NCBI GenBank assembly: GCA_964539745.1 | Contig: CAZIJU010000002.1 | Location: forward strand, 62,001-126,000 | Length of the DNA stretch: 64,000 nucleotides | Direction of reading: 5' to 3' | Origin: DSNY01 sp964539745 | Lineage (GTDB): Bacteria; Pseudomonadota; Gammaproteobacteria; Burkholderiales; Burkholderiaceae_F | In this document: piece by piece, positions 25,516 to 35,628 of the stretch | Position numbering within the stretch: position 1 is the stretch's first letter | How the letters are laid out: every line of letters starts with the position of its first letter | Notes under the pieces: model-generated | The model's database searches: none | The model's input: the letters and a program-made list of their open reading frames with translations, nothing else | Told to the model about the DNA's origin: nothing | Position numbers and translations under genes: made by a program

Positions 25516-27243
25516 CTACGCCTCGGAATGATGGACGAGCGTGGCAGCGGCGGCGGTGTTCGGCATGCGGGACACGGAAAGCAGGGCGGACGTGTGCTTG
25601 TCCGCGCCCTCGGTGTGCTCCGCGGCCGGTTCGGCAGCCTTCGATGGCTGCGGTTTGACCGTGGACGACGCGGTGGACACGCAGCTCGTCGACGCTTCCG
25701 GTGCATGGCTTCGGCGTTCGACCGTCCGTGGCTCGGCCGCTTTGCCGCCGGCGGCGAGCGCGTCGCGCACGCGATCTTCCTCGCCGCGGCCGGCTTCGAC
25801 CAGTCGCACTTTCGGGCCGCGCACGTGCGCGCGCAGCGCAGGTTCGCGCGTGCCGGCGAGCCGTTGCGCGGTCCAGCGTGCCCCGAAGCGGTATGCGCAC
25901 GCATGTTCGCCGCAGGTGGCGACGAGCACGCGCTCGGCGCCGTGCCGCAGCGCGTAGTCGACGAACGACGGCGGAAGCTGACCGGCGCAGGCGAGCGAGA
26001 GCCTGACCGTGCCGGGCGCGACGACGCGGTCGAGGTCCGCGCCTTCGTCGCAGCCGAACACGACCGTTGCCCTCGGCCGGGCAGCGAGGGCGTCACGCAG
26101 TTTCGTGCGCAGCACCGCAACCGGAAGCTGCGGCAGGTCGATGCCGGTGGCGAGCGGCTCGAGCGAGCGCAACGGATTGCTCGCCGGGCACGTGCCGACG
26201 CAGATGCCGCAGCTTGCGCACAGATCGGCGGCGACCTTCGCCTGCAAGGCATGGCGCCGGCCGTCGCTGCGCGGAGCGAGCACGACCGCGCCGTACGGGC
26301 AGTCGTCGAAACAGCGCCCGCAGCCGTTGCACTGCGCGAGATCGACCACGGCCGGGGCGGGGCGCGCCTGCCGCACGGTCCACGGCAACACGACCAGCAG
26401 CACGGTCGCCGCGCCCGCGAGCAGCCAGACCATCGCCGGCGACGTCCATTCGACCAGCACCAGCGGCGCGAGGAAGAACCAGTCGACCGGCACCGGCAGC
26501 GGAACTCGCGAAAAGTCCGCCGGTGCGGTCGACAGCGCGGGCAGCGCGGCCGCGAGCAGTGCCAGCGTTGCGCCGAAGCCCAACGCCAGCGGCCGCGCCG
26601 GCTGCGTGGCCGGGCGCACGAGCCGCTGCACGTGCACCCACAGGCCGAGCAGCACCAGCAGGCCGATGCCCAGATGTATGAACACGAGCAGCGAGAACAG
26701 GCGGTCGGAGATCGCTTCGTCCGTGATGAAGTTGCGCAGCATCGCGGCGCCCACACCGGGGATCGCGCCGGCCCATTCGCCGATCGCCGTCGCGACGAAC
26801 TGTGCGCGCGTGTCGGCGACCAGCCAGTAGCCGACCAGCCCCGCGATCAGCATCAGCCATAGCAGCGGCACGCCCGTGGTCCACGAAAACCAGCGGAAGC
26901 CCGCGTAGCGCCGGTGGATCCACTCGCGCGCGACGTGCGCCAGTGCGAGCAGCATGAACGCGTCGGCCGAATAGCGATGGATGCTGCGCGCCAGGCCGCC
27001 GAACCACGGCTGCTCGCGCGCGAGCCTTGCGAGCGAGGCGTGCGCGCCGGCGGCCGACGTGTCGAAGAAGACGTAGACGATGCAGCCGCTGCCGATCGCG
27101 ATCCACAACGCGAGTACCGCGAGTGCGCCGAGCTGGCGCAGCGGGTTCTCGCCGGCGCCGAAGACGCGATCGCCCGCGCGCTCGAGCGCGCGCAGCGTGC
27201 GCGCGGCAGCACTATCGGGACTGGCGTGGATCGGCCTCGTCAT
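25516..27243 (-). CDS. Cytochrome b / 2x[4Fe-4S] ferredoxin / MvhD-like fusion
   Basis: A 575-residue fusion. The N-terminal ~330 residues are a cytochrome b6-like membrane domain with two H-x13-H heme pairs (RSIHRYSADAF...AHVAREW and FIHLGIGLL...WVHVQR). Next comes a ferredoxin domain with CNGCGRCFDDCP and CASCGICVGTCP. Then follows a Cys-containing domain (VFGCDEGADLD, LACAGQLPPS, VATCGEHACAYRFG) similar to the MvhD/hydrogenase iron-sulfur subunit. It probably moves electrons between a soluble donor and quinone or the adjacent oxidase-like enzyme. ATG 27243 starts at the cytochrome b homology, with an FNR-like palindrome 43 bases upstream. The C-terminal ~80 residues are low-complexity. Confidence 0.85.
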   Translation of the reverse strand: MTRPIHASPDSAAARTLRALERAGDRVFGAGENPLRQLGALAVLALWIAIGSGCIVYVFFDTSAAGAHASLARLAREQPWFGGLARSIHRYSADAFMLLALAHVAREWIHRRYAGFRWFSWTTGVPLLWLMLIAGLVGYWLVADTRAQFVATAIGEWAGAIPGVGAAMLRNFITDEAISDRLFSLLVFIHLGIGLLVLLGLWVHVQRLVRPATQPARPLALGFGATLALLAAALPALSTAPADFSRVPLPVPVDWFFLAPLVLVEWTSPAMVWLLAGAATVLLVVLPWTVRQARPAPAVVDLAQCNGCGRCFDDCPYGAVVLAPRSDGRRHALQAKVAADLCASCGICVGTCPASNPLRSLEPLATGIDLPQLPVAVLRTKLRDALAARPRATVVFGCDEGADLDRVVAPGTVRLSLACAGQLPPSFVDYALRHGAERVLVATCGEHACAYRFGARWTAQRLAGTREPALRAHVRGPKVRLVEAGRGEEDRVRDALAAGGKAAEPRTVERRSHAPEASTSCVSTASSTVKPQPSKAAEPAAEHTEGADKHTSALLSVSRMPNTAAAATLVHHSEA

Positions 27244-27279
27244 GTCCGCGATCTTGCGCGAGCGCGAGGGTCGCGGGCA

Positions 27280-27293
27280 TTGACGAGGGTCAA
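27280..27293 (-). promoter_or_regulatory. FNR/Dnr box, perfect palindrome
   Basis: TTGAC-GAGG-GTCAA, centred 43.5 bases before the ATG of the cytochrome b fusion gene and overlapping the end of the upstream SCO gene. A class II activator position (-41.5) would put the transcription start within about two bases of the ATG, implying a leaderless or nearly leaderless mRNA. Confidence 0.65.
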
Positions 27294-28162
27294 GCGCGCA
27301 GGCGCCCGCGGCGCAATTCGCGCAGCACGAAGACCGCAACGGCGGCGAGGAATGTGATTCCCGCGAACAGTTCGAAGAAAAGCGAGTAGTTCAGGCGGTA
27401 GCGCCCGCTCGCCGGGTCGTAGACGGTGCAGTACAGCTTGACCTTGGTCCAGACATTTTCGAGCGTGAACTGGCGTGTGGCCTGCCCCGACAGCAGCTCC
27501 TTCAGCGGGCCGACGAACATCGGCAGTTCGAACGCCTCGCCGTAGACCTGGCGGTAGATCACGCCGCCGGCATCGACGATCGTGGCCTGGATCAGGTGAT
27601 CGAAACCCGCGGGTGTCTGCTTGACCGTCAGTCCGAATTCGGCGAGCAGCGGCTCGACGTCGGTCGCGCGCGGCGCGAGGAATTCCCACTCGGGCAGATC
27701 GATGCCCTGCCGGCGCGCGAAGGCGGCAAGCGCTTCGGGCGCGTCGAACGGCTGGTTGAAGCCGATCGAAATCACGCGGAAGCTGCCGGGGCCAAGCGCG
27801 GCGCGCGCTTCCTGCACGGCGCGGCGAAGGAATTGCGTGGTCGCCGGACAGACCTGAAAGCACCCCGTGTAGACAAAGCTCACGACCAGCGGTTTGCCGC
27901 GATAGTCCGCCATGCGCACCGGGCGGCCGGCGCGATCGACGAACGACCAGTCGCTGACGCTGCGGCCGATCGCGGCCTGACTGATGCGCACGGCGCGCTG
28001 CAGCTCGTCGGGCGTGTTTGCGGCGCCGGGCGCGCCGAAGAAGGCTGCCCCGAGAACGGAGAGGGCGCAGAGCAACCGAGAGGGATTCGGTTTGTCCGAG
28101 GCTCTGCGGATCGGGAGAAGTCCTCGGGGCAAGACGGGCGCTGCGCGCTCAGAGCCCGGCAT
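27290..28162 (-). CDS. SCO1/SenC-type copper chaperone, NO-reductase operon
   Basis: A 290-residue thioredoxin-fold protein. The copper-binding CxxxC is in VYTGCFQVCPATT and the distal His in AGFDHLIQATIVD. A C-terminal transmembrane helix (FFELFAGITFLAAVAVFVL) is unusual for SCO proteins, which normally anchor at the N-terminus; there is also an N-terminal signal-like segment (LLCALSVLGAAFF). It would metallate the CuA site of the adjacent CuA-containing subunit. ATG 28162 overlaps ctaB by 14 bases with GGAG upstream. SCO genes are typical neighbours of CuA-type NO reductases such as sNOR. Confidence 0.85.
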   Translation of the reverse strand: MPGSERAAPVLPRGLLPIRRASDKPNPSRLLCALSVLGAAFFGAPGAANTPDELQRAVRISQAAIGRSVSDWSFVDRAGRPVRMADYRGKPLVVSFVYTGCFQVCPATTQFLRRAVQEARAALGPGSFRVISIGFNQPFDAPEALAAFARRQGIDLPEWEFLAPRATDVEPLLAEFGLTVKQTPAGFDHLIQATIVDAGGVIYRQVYGEAFELPMFVGPLKELLSGQATRQFTLENVWTKVKLYCTVYDPASGRYRLNYSLFFELFAGITFLAAVAVFVLRELRRGRLRA

Positions 28163-29039
28163 CGAGCAGGACTCCGACGAGCAACAGCGAAAGCTGCGCG
28201 AGCGACGCGTGGAACGAGCGGCGCGCCGCTTCGCGCGACGGCGCGCGCGCGAGCCGCCACGCGGCATGGACGAACCAGGCGCCGCCGGCGGCGGCCAGCG
28301 CGAGCGTGAAAGGCCCGTGGGTAAGCCTTGCCAGCGCAAGCGAAGCGGCGACCAGCACGACCGTGTGCGCGAGGATTGCGCGCGCGGCAACAACGTCGCC
28401 TTTGACGACCGGCAGCATCGGCACGCCCGCGGCGGCGTAGTCGTCGCGGCAGACGATCGCGAGGCTCCAGAAGTGCGGAGGCGTCCACAGGAACAGGATC
28501 AGCGCGAGCAGCAGCGCCTCACGTGACAGCGCGGGCGCGACGGCGGAGGCGCCGGCGAGCACTGCGAAGCTGCCCGCCAGCCCGCCGATCACGATATTCC
28601 ACCAGGTGCGGCGCTTCAGCCACACCGTGTAGACGATCGCGTAGAAAAATGCGCCGAGGAAGGTGAACAGGGCGGACCACGCGTTGCCGACGACCCACGC
28701 CGCCGCCACGCCGAGCGCGACGAGCAGCGCGATCAGCGCGAGCCAGCCGCGGCGATGCGCGAGCCGGCCGACGACGAACGGACGCGCGCGTGTGCGGCGC
28801 ATCTTTGCGTCGAGGTCGACCTCGTAGTACTGGTTGAACGCGCCGGCTGCCGCGGAGGCGAGCAGCACGCCGCAAAAAAGCGCCAGCGCCTGCAGCGTGG
28901 TCAGCCCTGACCCGGGCTGGATCGCAACCCCCGCCAGCGCGGTGGCCGCGATCACCAGCCCGATGCGCAGCTTGAACAACCCGAACACGAGCCGCACCCC
29001 CGACAGCGGGCGGCGGGCAGCGATCGTCGTCGCGTTCAT
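28149..29039 (-). CDS. ctaB: Protoheme IX farnesyltransferase (heme O synthase)
   Basis: A 296-residue UbiA-superfamily membrane enzyme that farnesylates heme B to heme O. The prenyl-diphosphate/Mg motif NQYYEVDLDAKMRRT and the second-loop region YTVWLKRRTWWNIVIGG are present, plus LWTPPHFWSLA. It starts 13 bases after the NO reductase-like subunit I gene and overlaps the SCO gene, so all are one operon. The local placement suggests the heme-copper enzyme made here uses heme O or A rather than only heme B. Confidence 0.9.
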   Translation of the reverse strand: MNATTIAARRPLSGVRLVFGLFKLRIGLVIAATALAGVAIQPGSGLTTLQALALFCGVLLASAAAGAFNQYYEVDLDAKMRRTRARPFVVGRLAHRRGWLALIALLVALGVAAAWVVGNAWSALFTFLGAFFYAIVYTVWLKRRTWWNIVIGGLAGSFAVLAGASAVAPALSREALLLALILFLWTPPHFWSLAIVCRDDYAAAGVPMLPVVKGDVVAARAILAHTVVLVAASLALARLTHGPFTLALAAAGGAWFVHAAWRLARAPSREAARRSFHASLAQLSLLLVGVLLDAGL

Positions 29040-29052
29040 CGCAGACCTGCCC

Positions 29053-30698
29053 TCAGCTCAGTCCCCACACCGTCGACAGGTACTTCCAGTTGACGAAGTA
29101 GTACAGGACGAACGCCGCCAGGAACACGAGCGCGAAGACGAACGTGCCCGGCGCGGCGAAGCCCGCGCTGCCGTGGCCGGTGATCGCGGTGGCCACGGGC
29201 ATACGCAGCACGGTTCCCTTCGTCGAGTACGCGCCCGACTCGAGCTTCTTGCCCCACAGCAGCGAACCGACCGTGATCAGGATGTACGCGGCGCCACCGA
29301 CGATCGCGACCAGCCCCGAGATGCCCATGATCGCCAGCATCAGCCACGCGGTGCCCGGAAACTCGTAGGGCAGCGCGGCACCGGCGAACGTGATGTCCCA
29401 ATGGCGGCGCGGCACGCCGAGCGTTCCGGCCCCCATCATCGCCAGCACGAACACCGCCATGCCCAGCCCGAACAGGTACGGCTGCCACTTGGCCAGCCCC
29501 GGCATGATCACTTCGCGGTTGAACAGCGTCGGGATCAGGAAATAGGTCAGCGACATGAACGCGAGCGTGGTGCCGATCACGACCGTCGCGTGGAAGTGCC
29601 CCGGCACGTAGATCGTGTTGTGGATCAGCATGTTCAGCTGCNNNNNNNNNNGCCGGAGAACACCGGGTTGCCCCACGGCGCCTTGCGGATCCACTCGAAC
29701 AGGCCCTTGGTGAAGCCCTTTTCGCGCTGCGCGACTTCGATCGCGCCCGGCACCGTCAGCCCGTGGATCATCGACGCCAGCACTGCCAGATACATCGCAT
29801 AGCTGGTGTTGAACACCTTCCACTCGGTCGAAACGCCGGGGTCCGCGAGCAGGTGGTGCGCCGAGGCGAGCTGCAGGAACAGGATGTACAGCGTGAACGC
29901 GACGCGCGAGACGCGCTCGCTCATCGGCTTGGCGCCGAAGACGATCGCGGCGATCGCGTACCACACGGCGACGTGCGCGCTGACGTTGATCTGCTGCGAG
30001 CTGTGGCCGAAGCCCCACCAGACGAGCCGGTACATCAGCGGGTCGATGTGGCTGATGTAGCCGATCGACCACAGGAAGGTCGGGATCAGGATGATCGCGC
30101 CGGATGCGATCGTAAAGATCGCGATGATGCACGCGGTCAGCGCGCCGAAGGTCACCAGCGGGATCGAGCCTTCGTAGGTCCGCTCGGCGCGGGCCACGAC
30201 CAGCGTGCCCAGGAAGATGAAGCAGCCGATCAGCGCGCCGACGGCGAAAAGGATCAGACCCAGATAGAACATCGGGTTCGCGGGCAGCGGCACGTACGAG
30301 GTGAACATCACGCTCGAATCGCCACGGAACACCGCGACGTTGTTCAGCACCGCGCCGCCGAGCATCAGCCAGAACGCGACCCAGCCGAGCGCGGGGGTGG
30401 CCAGGCGCGAGCGCAGCAGCGTCGACGAGCAGAAGTACAGAACCGCGATCTCGAAGAAGATGATCCAGTACGCCAGCATGTCCAGACCGTGCGCGGTCAG
30501 GACCATGTAAAAGTTCTCGGCGTCGATGATGTGCACCGCCTGCCAGCGCGTCAGCACCACCAGCAGAGCGAGGATGCCGCCGACCAGCAGCGCGACGACC
30601 GCGGCGACCGCGTTCGCCTTGATCAGGGTCTCGGCGGACTTGTGGAACTGCAGCCCGGTGCGGGGGCAGGTGCGGAACTGCGCAACGTTGTTGGCCAT
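29053..30698 (-). CDS. CuA-type NO reductase-like heme-copper subunit I (gap inside)
   Basis: Heme-copper catalytic subunit split by a 10-N scaffold join; the parts are 29652-30698 (N-terminal) and 29053-29641 (C-terminal), whose frames do not match across the join. Ligands seen: His70 (TAHGLDM), His232 (GFGHSSQQINV), His281-His282 (ASAHHLLADP) and, after the gap, GHFHATVV. Where oxidases have H-P-x-V-Y, this has H-S-S-Q-Q, so the cross-linked Tyr is Gln236. Loss of this Tyr with all His kept is a mark of NO reductase-type members. Pairing with a CuA subunit, heme O synthase and SCO resembles CuA-NOR/sNOR/bNOR clusters. Substrate NO is an inference. Confidence 0.85.
29642..29651. other. Scaffold gap (10 N) inside NO reductase-like gene
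   Basis: Ten N, evidently a fixed-size placeholder. It removes an unknown part of the subunit I coding sequence between the ...GNPVFSG segment and the HNTIYVPGHFHA segment, and breaks the reading frame. Confidence 0.95.
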
Positions 30699-30713
30699 CG
30701 TTCGTTCTCCCCC

Positions 30714-31253
30714 TTATTTCACGTACAGCTTCGATACCATCTTGTGATGGCCGATGCCGCAGAACTCGTTGCAAAGAATCGAATAGGTGCCGGCGCGGTT
30801 CGGCGTGACCGTGATCACGTGCTCGTAGCCAGGCAGCACCTGGACGTTGATGTTTTCCGGTTGCAGTGAGAAGCCGTGCTGGTAGTCCATCGCGGTCACG
30901 TGCAGGCGGTACGTTTTGCCCTGCTCGAGTTCGAGGATCGGCCACCATGCCCACAGCCGCGCGATCAGATAGATGTCGGCGCCCGCGGGCGGGTGCACGA
31001 CCGGGATCTTCTCGTCGGTTTCTGTGCGCACCGTGTACTTGGCGACCATCTCCTCGGCCGCCTTCTGGAACAGCGCCGGCGTGACGCGGTAGGTCTCCGA
31101 AGACAGGTTCTGCTTACCGTACACGTGCCAGTACGGCATCATGAAGAACATCACCAGGCACCAGGCGAAAGCGATGACGATCCACAGGATCTCTTCCTTG
31201 TGGACGGGCTGCTTCCACCAGACGCGCTGGGCAGGCGGTTGGATTGCGCTCAT
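30714..31253 (-). CDS. CuA-containing subunit II of the NO reductase-like enzyme
   Basis: A 179-residue membrane-anchored cupredoxin. One N-terminal helix (EILWIVIAFAWCLVMFFMM) is followed by the periplasmic domain with a complete CuA site: His in DYQHGFSLQP and CNEFCGIGHHKM (Cys, Cys, His, Met in correct spacing). It accepts electrons, probably from cytochrome c. The single-helix form is shorter than the two-helix CoxB at 34151-34840, as in B-type oxidases and CuA-type NO reductases. It lies 15 bases upstream of subunit I in the same operon. Confidence 0.9.
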   Translation of the reverse strand: MSAIQPPAQRVWWKQPVHKEEILWIVIAFAWCLVMFFMMPYWHVYGKQNLSSETYRVTPALFQKAAEEMVAKYTVRTETDEKIPVVHPPAGADIYLIARLWAWWPILELEQGKTYRLHVTAMDYQHGFSLQPENINVQVLPGYEHVITVTPNRAGTYSILCNEFCGIGHHKMVSKLYVK

Positions 31254-31340
31254 CGTGTGGGTTCCAGTGGGTGTGGGTTGTCAGTTCGTGCAAGCAAGTG
31301 AAGGACGCGCTGAAAGGCGCAGCATGAGGGCGATGCGTCT

Positions 31341-31680
31341 GCCATCCCGAACCGCAGGTGAGGGATCTCGGCGCATCGAACGGCGGCGAAAGATCCCTCG
31401 CCCGCTGCGCGGGCTCGGGATGACGCATCCGTGGCCGTTCGCCGCGATGCTTCGTCTGTCATCCCGAACCGCAGGTGAGGGATCTCGGCGCATCGAACGG
31501 CGGCGAAAGATCCCNNNNNNNNNNNNNNNNNNNNNNNNNNNNNNNNNNNNNNNNNNNNNNNNNNNNNNNNNNNNNNNNNNNNNNNNNNNNNNNNNNNNNN
31601 NNNNNNNNNNNNNNGCCCGCTGCGCGGGCTCGGGATGACGCATCCGTGGCCGTTCGCCGCGATGCTTCGCATCTTGCTCA
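31341..31680. repeat. Tandem 117-bp repeat array interrupted by a gap
   Basis: The unit beginning CATCCCGAACCGCAGG recurs at 31343 and 31460 (period 117 bp). A third partial copy (GCCCGCTGCGCGGGCTCGGG onward) resumes after the N run. Outer ends of each unit are related to the dispersed GTCATCCCGAG/CTCGGAATGAC palindromes. The true copy number is unknown. The whole 31254-31692 stretch has no gene. Confidence 0.85.
31515..31614. other. Scaffold gap (100 N) within tandem repeat
   Basis: One hundred N, a conventional unknown-length gap, placed where the 117-bp repeat would prevent assembly. Confidence 0.95.
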
Positions 31681-31692
31681 CGGACGGATGCG

Positions 31693-31863
31693 TCACTTGG
31701 CCAGTCCGGTGATCGGGATGCCGACGATCTCCATCACGCCCCAGACGATGTAGAGCACGGTCGGCATCGCGATGCCAAGGAACAGCAGCAGGAACGGGTT
31801 GTCGAGCATCAATTGAAACGCAGGGATTCGTTCTTCCTGCTCTTCTTGCGGCTTCTGTTCCAC
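31693..31863 (-). CDS. Small one-helix membrane subunit (56 aa)
   Basis: A 56-codon ORF with GTG start at 31863 and a strong AGGAGGG site upstream. A charged head (EQKPQEEQEER) precedes one transmembrane helix (NPFLLLFLGIAMPTVLYIVW). It is on the same strand as, and upstream of, the CuA subunit II gene, separated only by the repeat array. Its shape resembles the small accessory subunits of heme-copper enzymes. Too short for routine calling; the binding site and helix argue it is real. Confidence 0.7.
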   Translation of the reverse strand: MEQKPQEEQEERIPAFQLMLDNPFLLLFLGIAMPTVLYIVWGVMEIVGIPITGLAK

Positions 31864-31950
31864 GGTTCCCTCCTATGTCGGTCTCGTTTGCGGTCGGCGC
31901 GGCCGGCGGCTGCGTTGGACGCAAAGTACGCAGGCGGCGGTGTGGCGGCC

Positions 31951-31964
31951 TTGATGCGTCCCAA
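31951..31964 (-). promoter_or_regulatory. Possible FNR/Dnr box before NO reductase operon
   Basis: On the minus strand TTGGG-ACGC-ATCAA: one perfect and one 3/5 half-site, about 94 bases before the small-subunit start. A transcription start near 31916 would follow. Tentative. Confidence 0.3.
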
Positions 31965-32005
31965 AAAATCTGGATGCCGCACCTGCGGCAGCGCCGCGGG
32001 CAGGA

Positions 32006-32173
32006 TCAAAGCAAGGCCATGGCGGCCAACCGTGGCGTCGGCGGCACGAGCGGCGTGAGGCGATCCAGGGCGACCGCGACAAGCCCGACGACGACAAGCA
32101 GCCCAATGGCGGCAAGCAGCGCGAGCGCGCCGCCGTCGCCGTCCCTGCCGGTCGTGTGCCGGTCGATACGCAT
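32006..32173 (-). CDS. Possible small membrane protein (55 aa)
   Basis: A short ORF with a hydrophilic head and one hydrophobic helix (ALALLAAIGLLVVVGLVAVA). It follows the cox genes on the same strand, 134 bases after the assembly-protein-like ORF. ATG 32173 lacks a good binding site and an in-frame ATG at 32230 exists. Position and topology fit an oxidase accessory peptide, but support is thin. Confidence 0.35.
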   Translation of the reverse strand: MRIDRHTTGRDGDGGALALLAAIGLLVVVGLVAVALDRLTPLVPPTPRLAAMALL

Positions 32174-32307
32174 CGTCTTCGGTCCGCTCGAATGCGCGGA
32201 TCCTGCGCCGTGACCGGCTCGCACCGCCATGATCCGTGTTAAGTCTTGCACTTTTGCAAAGGGCGGCAGCGGGCAGGGCATGCGAGCTCGCTCCGCGCGC
32301 TGGCTGC

Positions 32308-32501
32308 TCAGGGCTTGCGCTTCAGCCGCGCCGAGTACTTCGCCGCATAGCGTTGCCGCATCTGCGCGAGCTTCTGGGCGCGATGCTCGGCCGGAGCGAA
32401 GGCGACGACGCCGGCCGCGAAGGACGCCAGCATCACCCCGGCCAAGGCCCAGCCGATCGCGCGCCGAGCGTGGTCCGGGGGCCCGCATACACCTTGCGCG
32501 C

Positions 32502-32505
<4 letters not shown>
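32308..32505 (-). CDS. Cytochrome oxidase small assembly-type protein
   Basis: A 65-residue single-helix protein (AIGWALAGVMLASFAAGVVAF) with a basic C-terminus (MRQRYAAKYSARLKRKP). ATG 32505 overlaps the coxA stop by 4 bases (ATGA). Small basic membrane proteins directly after coxA are common in Burkholderiales and are annotated as oxidase assembly proteins; this call rests on position and topology. Confidence 0.65.
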
Positions 32506-34115
<1,610 letters not shown>

Positions 34116-34150
34116 CGTCGGATTCCTCGGTTCGGAGGCCGCGGCGGGGG

Positions 34151-34840
34151 CTACTTCGCCGCGAGCCAGCGCTCGAATTCATCGGCGGCGACCGCCTTGA
34201 CGGTCGCGAGCATGTAGGCGTGCGCGGTCCCGCAGTACTCCCGGCAGAAGCTGCGGTATTCACCCGCCCTGTTGAACTGGAACCACAGTTCGGTGATCCG
34301 TCCGGGCACGGCGTCCTCCATCACCTTGGCGGCTGGGACGTGGAACGAGTGGATCACGTCCTTCGACGTCATCCGCAGCCTGACCGGCTTGCCCACCGGC
34401 ACGACCAGCTCGGCGGTGGACTGCTTGCCGTTCGGGTACTCGAAGTTCCATGCCCACATCATCGCCTCGACCTTGACGTCGAGCGCGCCTTCCGGCGCGT
34501 TGCGCTGCTTTGCGTACAGCGCAACGCTCTGTGTGGCGAGGAACAGCACGATGATCAGCGGCACGACGGTCCACAGCACCTCGATGCCGGGGCCGGCTTC
34601 CTCCGTTGCGCCGACTTCGTTGATGCCCGGGCGGTACCGGTAACGCCACAGGAAGTAGAGCATCGGAACGGCGACGATCAGATAGATGCCGACCGCCACC
34701 GCAATCCAGACGTCGAAGATGTGATCCCACTGGCCGGCCGGATACGCGACCGGCTCGGCGGCTGCGGCGGCGGCGCCGGCCAGCGCGGCCGCGACGGCCG
34801 CCACCGCGCACAGCGAGCGGGGGCTTTGGTTTTGCTTCAT
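34151..34840 (-). CDS. coxB: Cytochrome c oxidase subunit II
   Basis: 229 residues: signal peptide, two transmembrane helices (WIAVAVGIYLIVAVPMLYFL and VLWTVVPLIIVLFLATQSV), then a cupredoxin domain with a full CuA site (VIHSFHVP and CREYCGTAHAYM). There is no fused cytochrome c domain, so external cytochrome c is the donor. ATG 34840 has AAAGGAG upstream and overlaps the SCO stop by one base (TGATG). Confidence 0.94.
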   Translation of the reverse strand: MKQNQSPRSLCAVAAVAAALAGAAAAAAEPVAYPAGQWDHIFDVWIAVAVGIYLIVAVPMLYFLWRYRYRPGINEVGATEEAGPGIEVLWTVVPLIIVLFLATQSVALYAKQRNAPEGALDVKVEAMMWAWNFEYPNGKQSTAELVVPVGKPVRLRMTSKDVIHSFHVPAAKVMEDAVPGRITELWFQFNRAGEYRSFCREYCGTAHAYMLATVKAVAADEFERWLAAK

Positions 34841-35628
34841 CAATGCGCTCCTTTCGAATGGGGCCGCCACGCAAACGCCGCCAATGCCGTCAGCGCGAGC
34901 ACGCCGAGCCCTGCGCCGCCGAACGCGACGAGCGGGTGCAGCACGTAGCGGCTGCGTGTCGGGTCGAAGGTGAAGCAGACCATCTGAAGAGCCGAGAGTA
35001 CGTCGTTCGCGCGCGTGATTCCGCCCGCGGATTCGGCGAGCGCCAGCTCGACGTCGCGCCGCCTTGGCTGCGGTCCGTACAGATAGCGGGTGACGCGGCC
35101 CTCGCCCGAGACGAACACCAGCGCATCCGGGTGCGCGAACACGCGCTCGCGTTCGATGAAGCGGTACCGGTAGCCGATCGCGGCCGTCAGTCGTTCGGCG
35201 TCGGCGGCGCCCAGCAGTGCGAAGGTCCAGCCGGGCGGCACGGTGTCCAGTTGCGCGCGCGCCGCGGCGAGCGACTCGAGCGTGTCGCGCGAATCGAACG
35301 ACAGCACGAATACGCGGTGCGGCTGCCGCACGTCGCGCATGACCTCGGCCAGCATGCGCAACGTCGTCGGACACACACCCTGGCAGCCGAAATAACCCAG
35401 TACGAGGATCGCCGGCGCGCCCGCCAGCGACGCGTTCAGCGACCGCGTGCCGCCGCCCGTGTGCATCGTGACGTCCGGCACCCGAGCGCCGAGGTGCCTG
35501 GACTCGTCGATGCGCAGTTGCGCTGGATCGATGCCGCCATGGGCACCGACGTCGGTGCGCCCCGCGGCACCGGCCGCGCCGGCGGCGGCCGCGAGCAGCG
35601 CACACGCGATCAGACGCGGTGCGGTCAA
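34840..35628 (-). CDS. SCO1/SenC-type copper chaperone, oxidase operon
   Basis: A 262-residue exported thioredoxin-fold protein with the copper site CxxxC in YFGCQGVCPTT and His in FAHPDALVFV. A C-terminal transmembrane helix (GLGVLALTALAAFAW) mirrors the other SCO in the window. TTG start 35628, with GGAGG 7 bases upstream, overlaps the coxC stop by 4 bases (TTGA). It lies directly before coxB, its likely CuA client. Confidence 0.85.
   Translation of the reverse strand: MTAPRLIACALLAAAAGAAGAAGRTDVGAHGGIDPAQLRIDESRHLGARVPDVTMHTGGGTRSLNASLAGAPAILVLGYFGCQGVCPTTLRMLAEVMRDVRQPHRVFVLSFDSRDTLESLAAARAQLDTVPPGWTFALLGAADAERLTAAIGYRYRFIERERVFAHPDALVFVSGEGRVTRYLYGPQPRRRDVELALAESAGGITRANDVLSALQMVCFTFDPTRSRYVLHPLVAFGGAGLGVLALTALAAFAWRPHSKGAH

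Noticed and set aside
29634..30954. Two separate heme-copper genes on either side of the N run at 29642
   Set aside because: The halves complement each other (His70-His282, then GHFH); the frame change is due to the 10-N placeholder.
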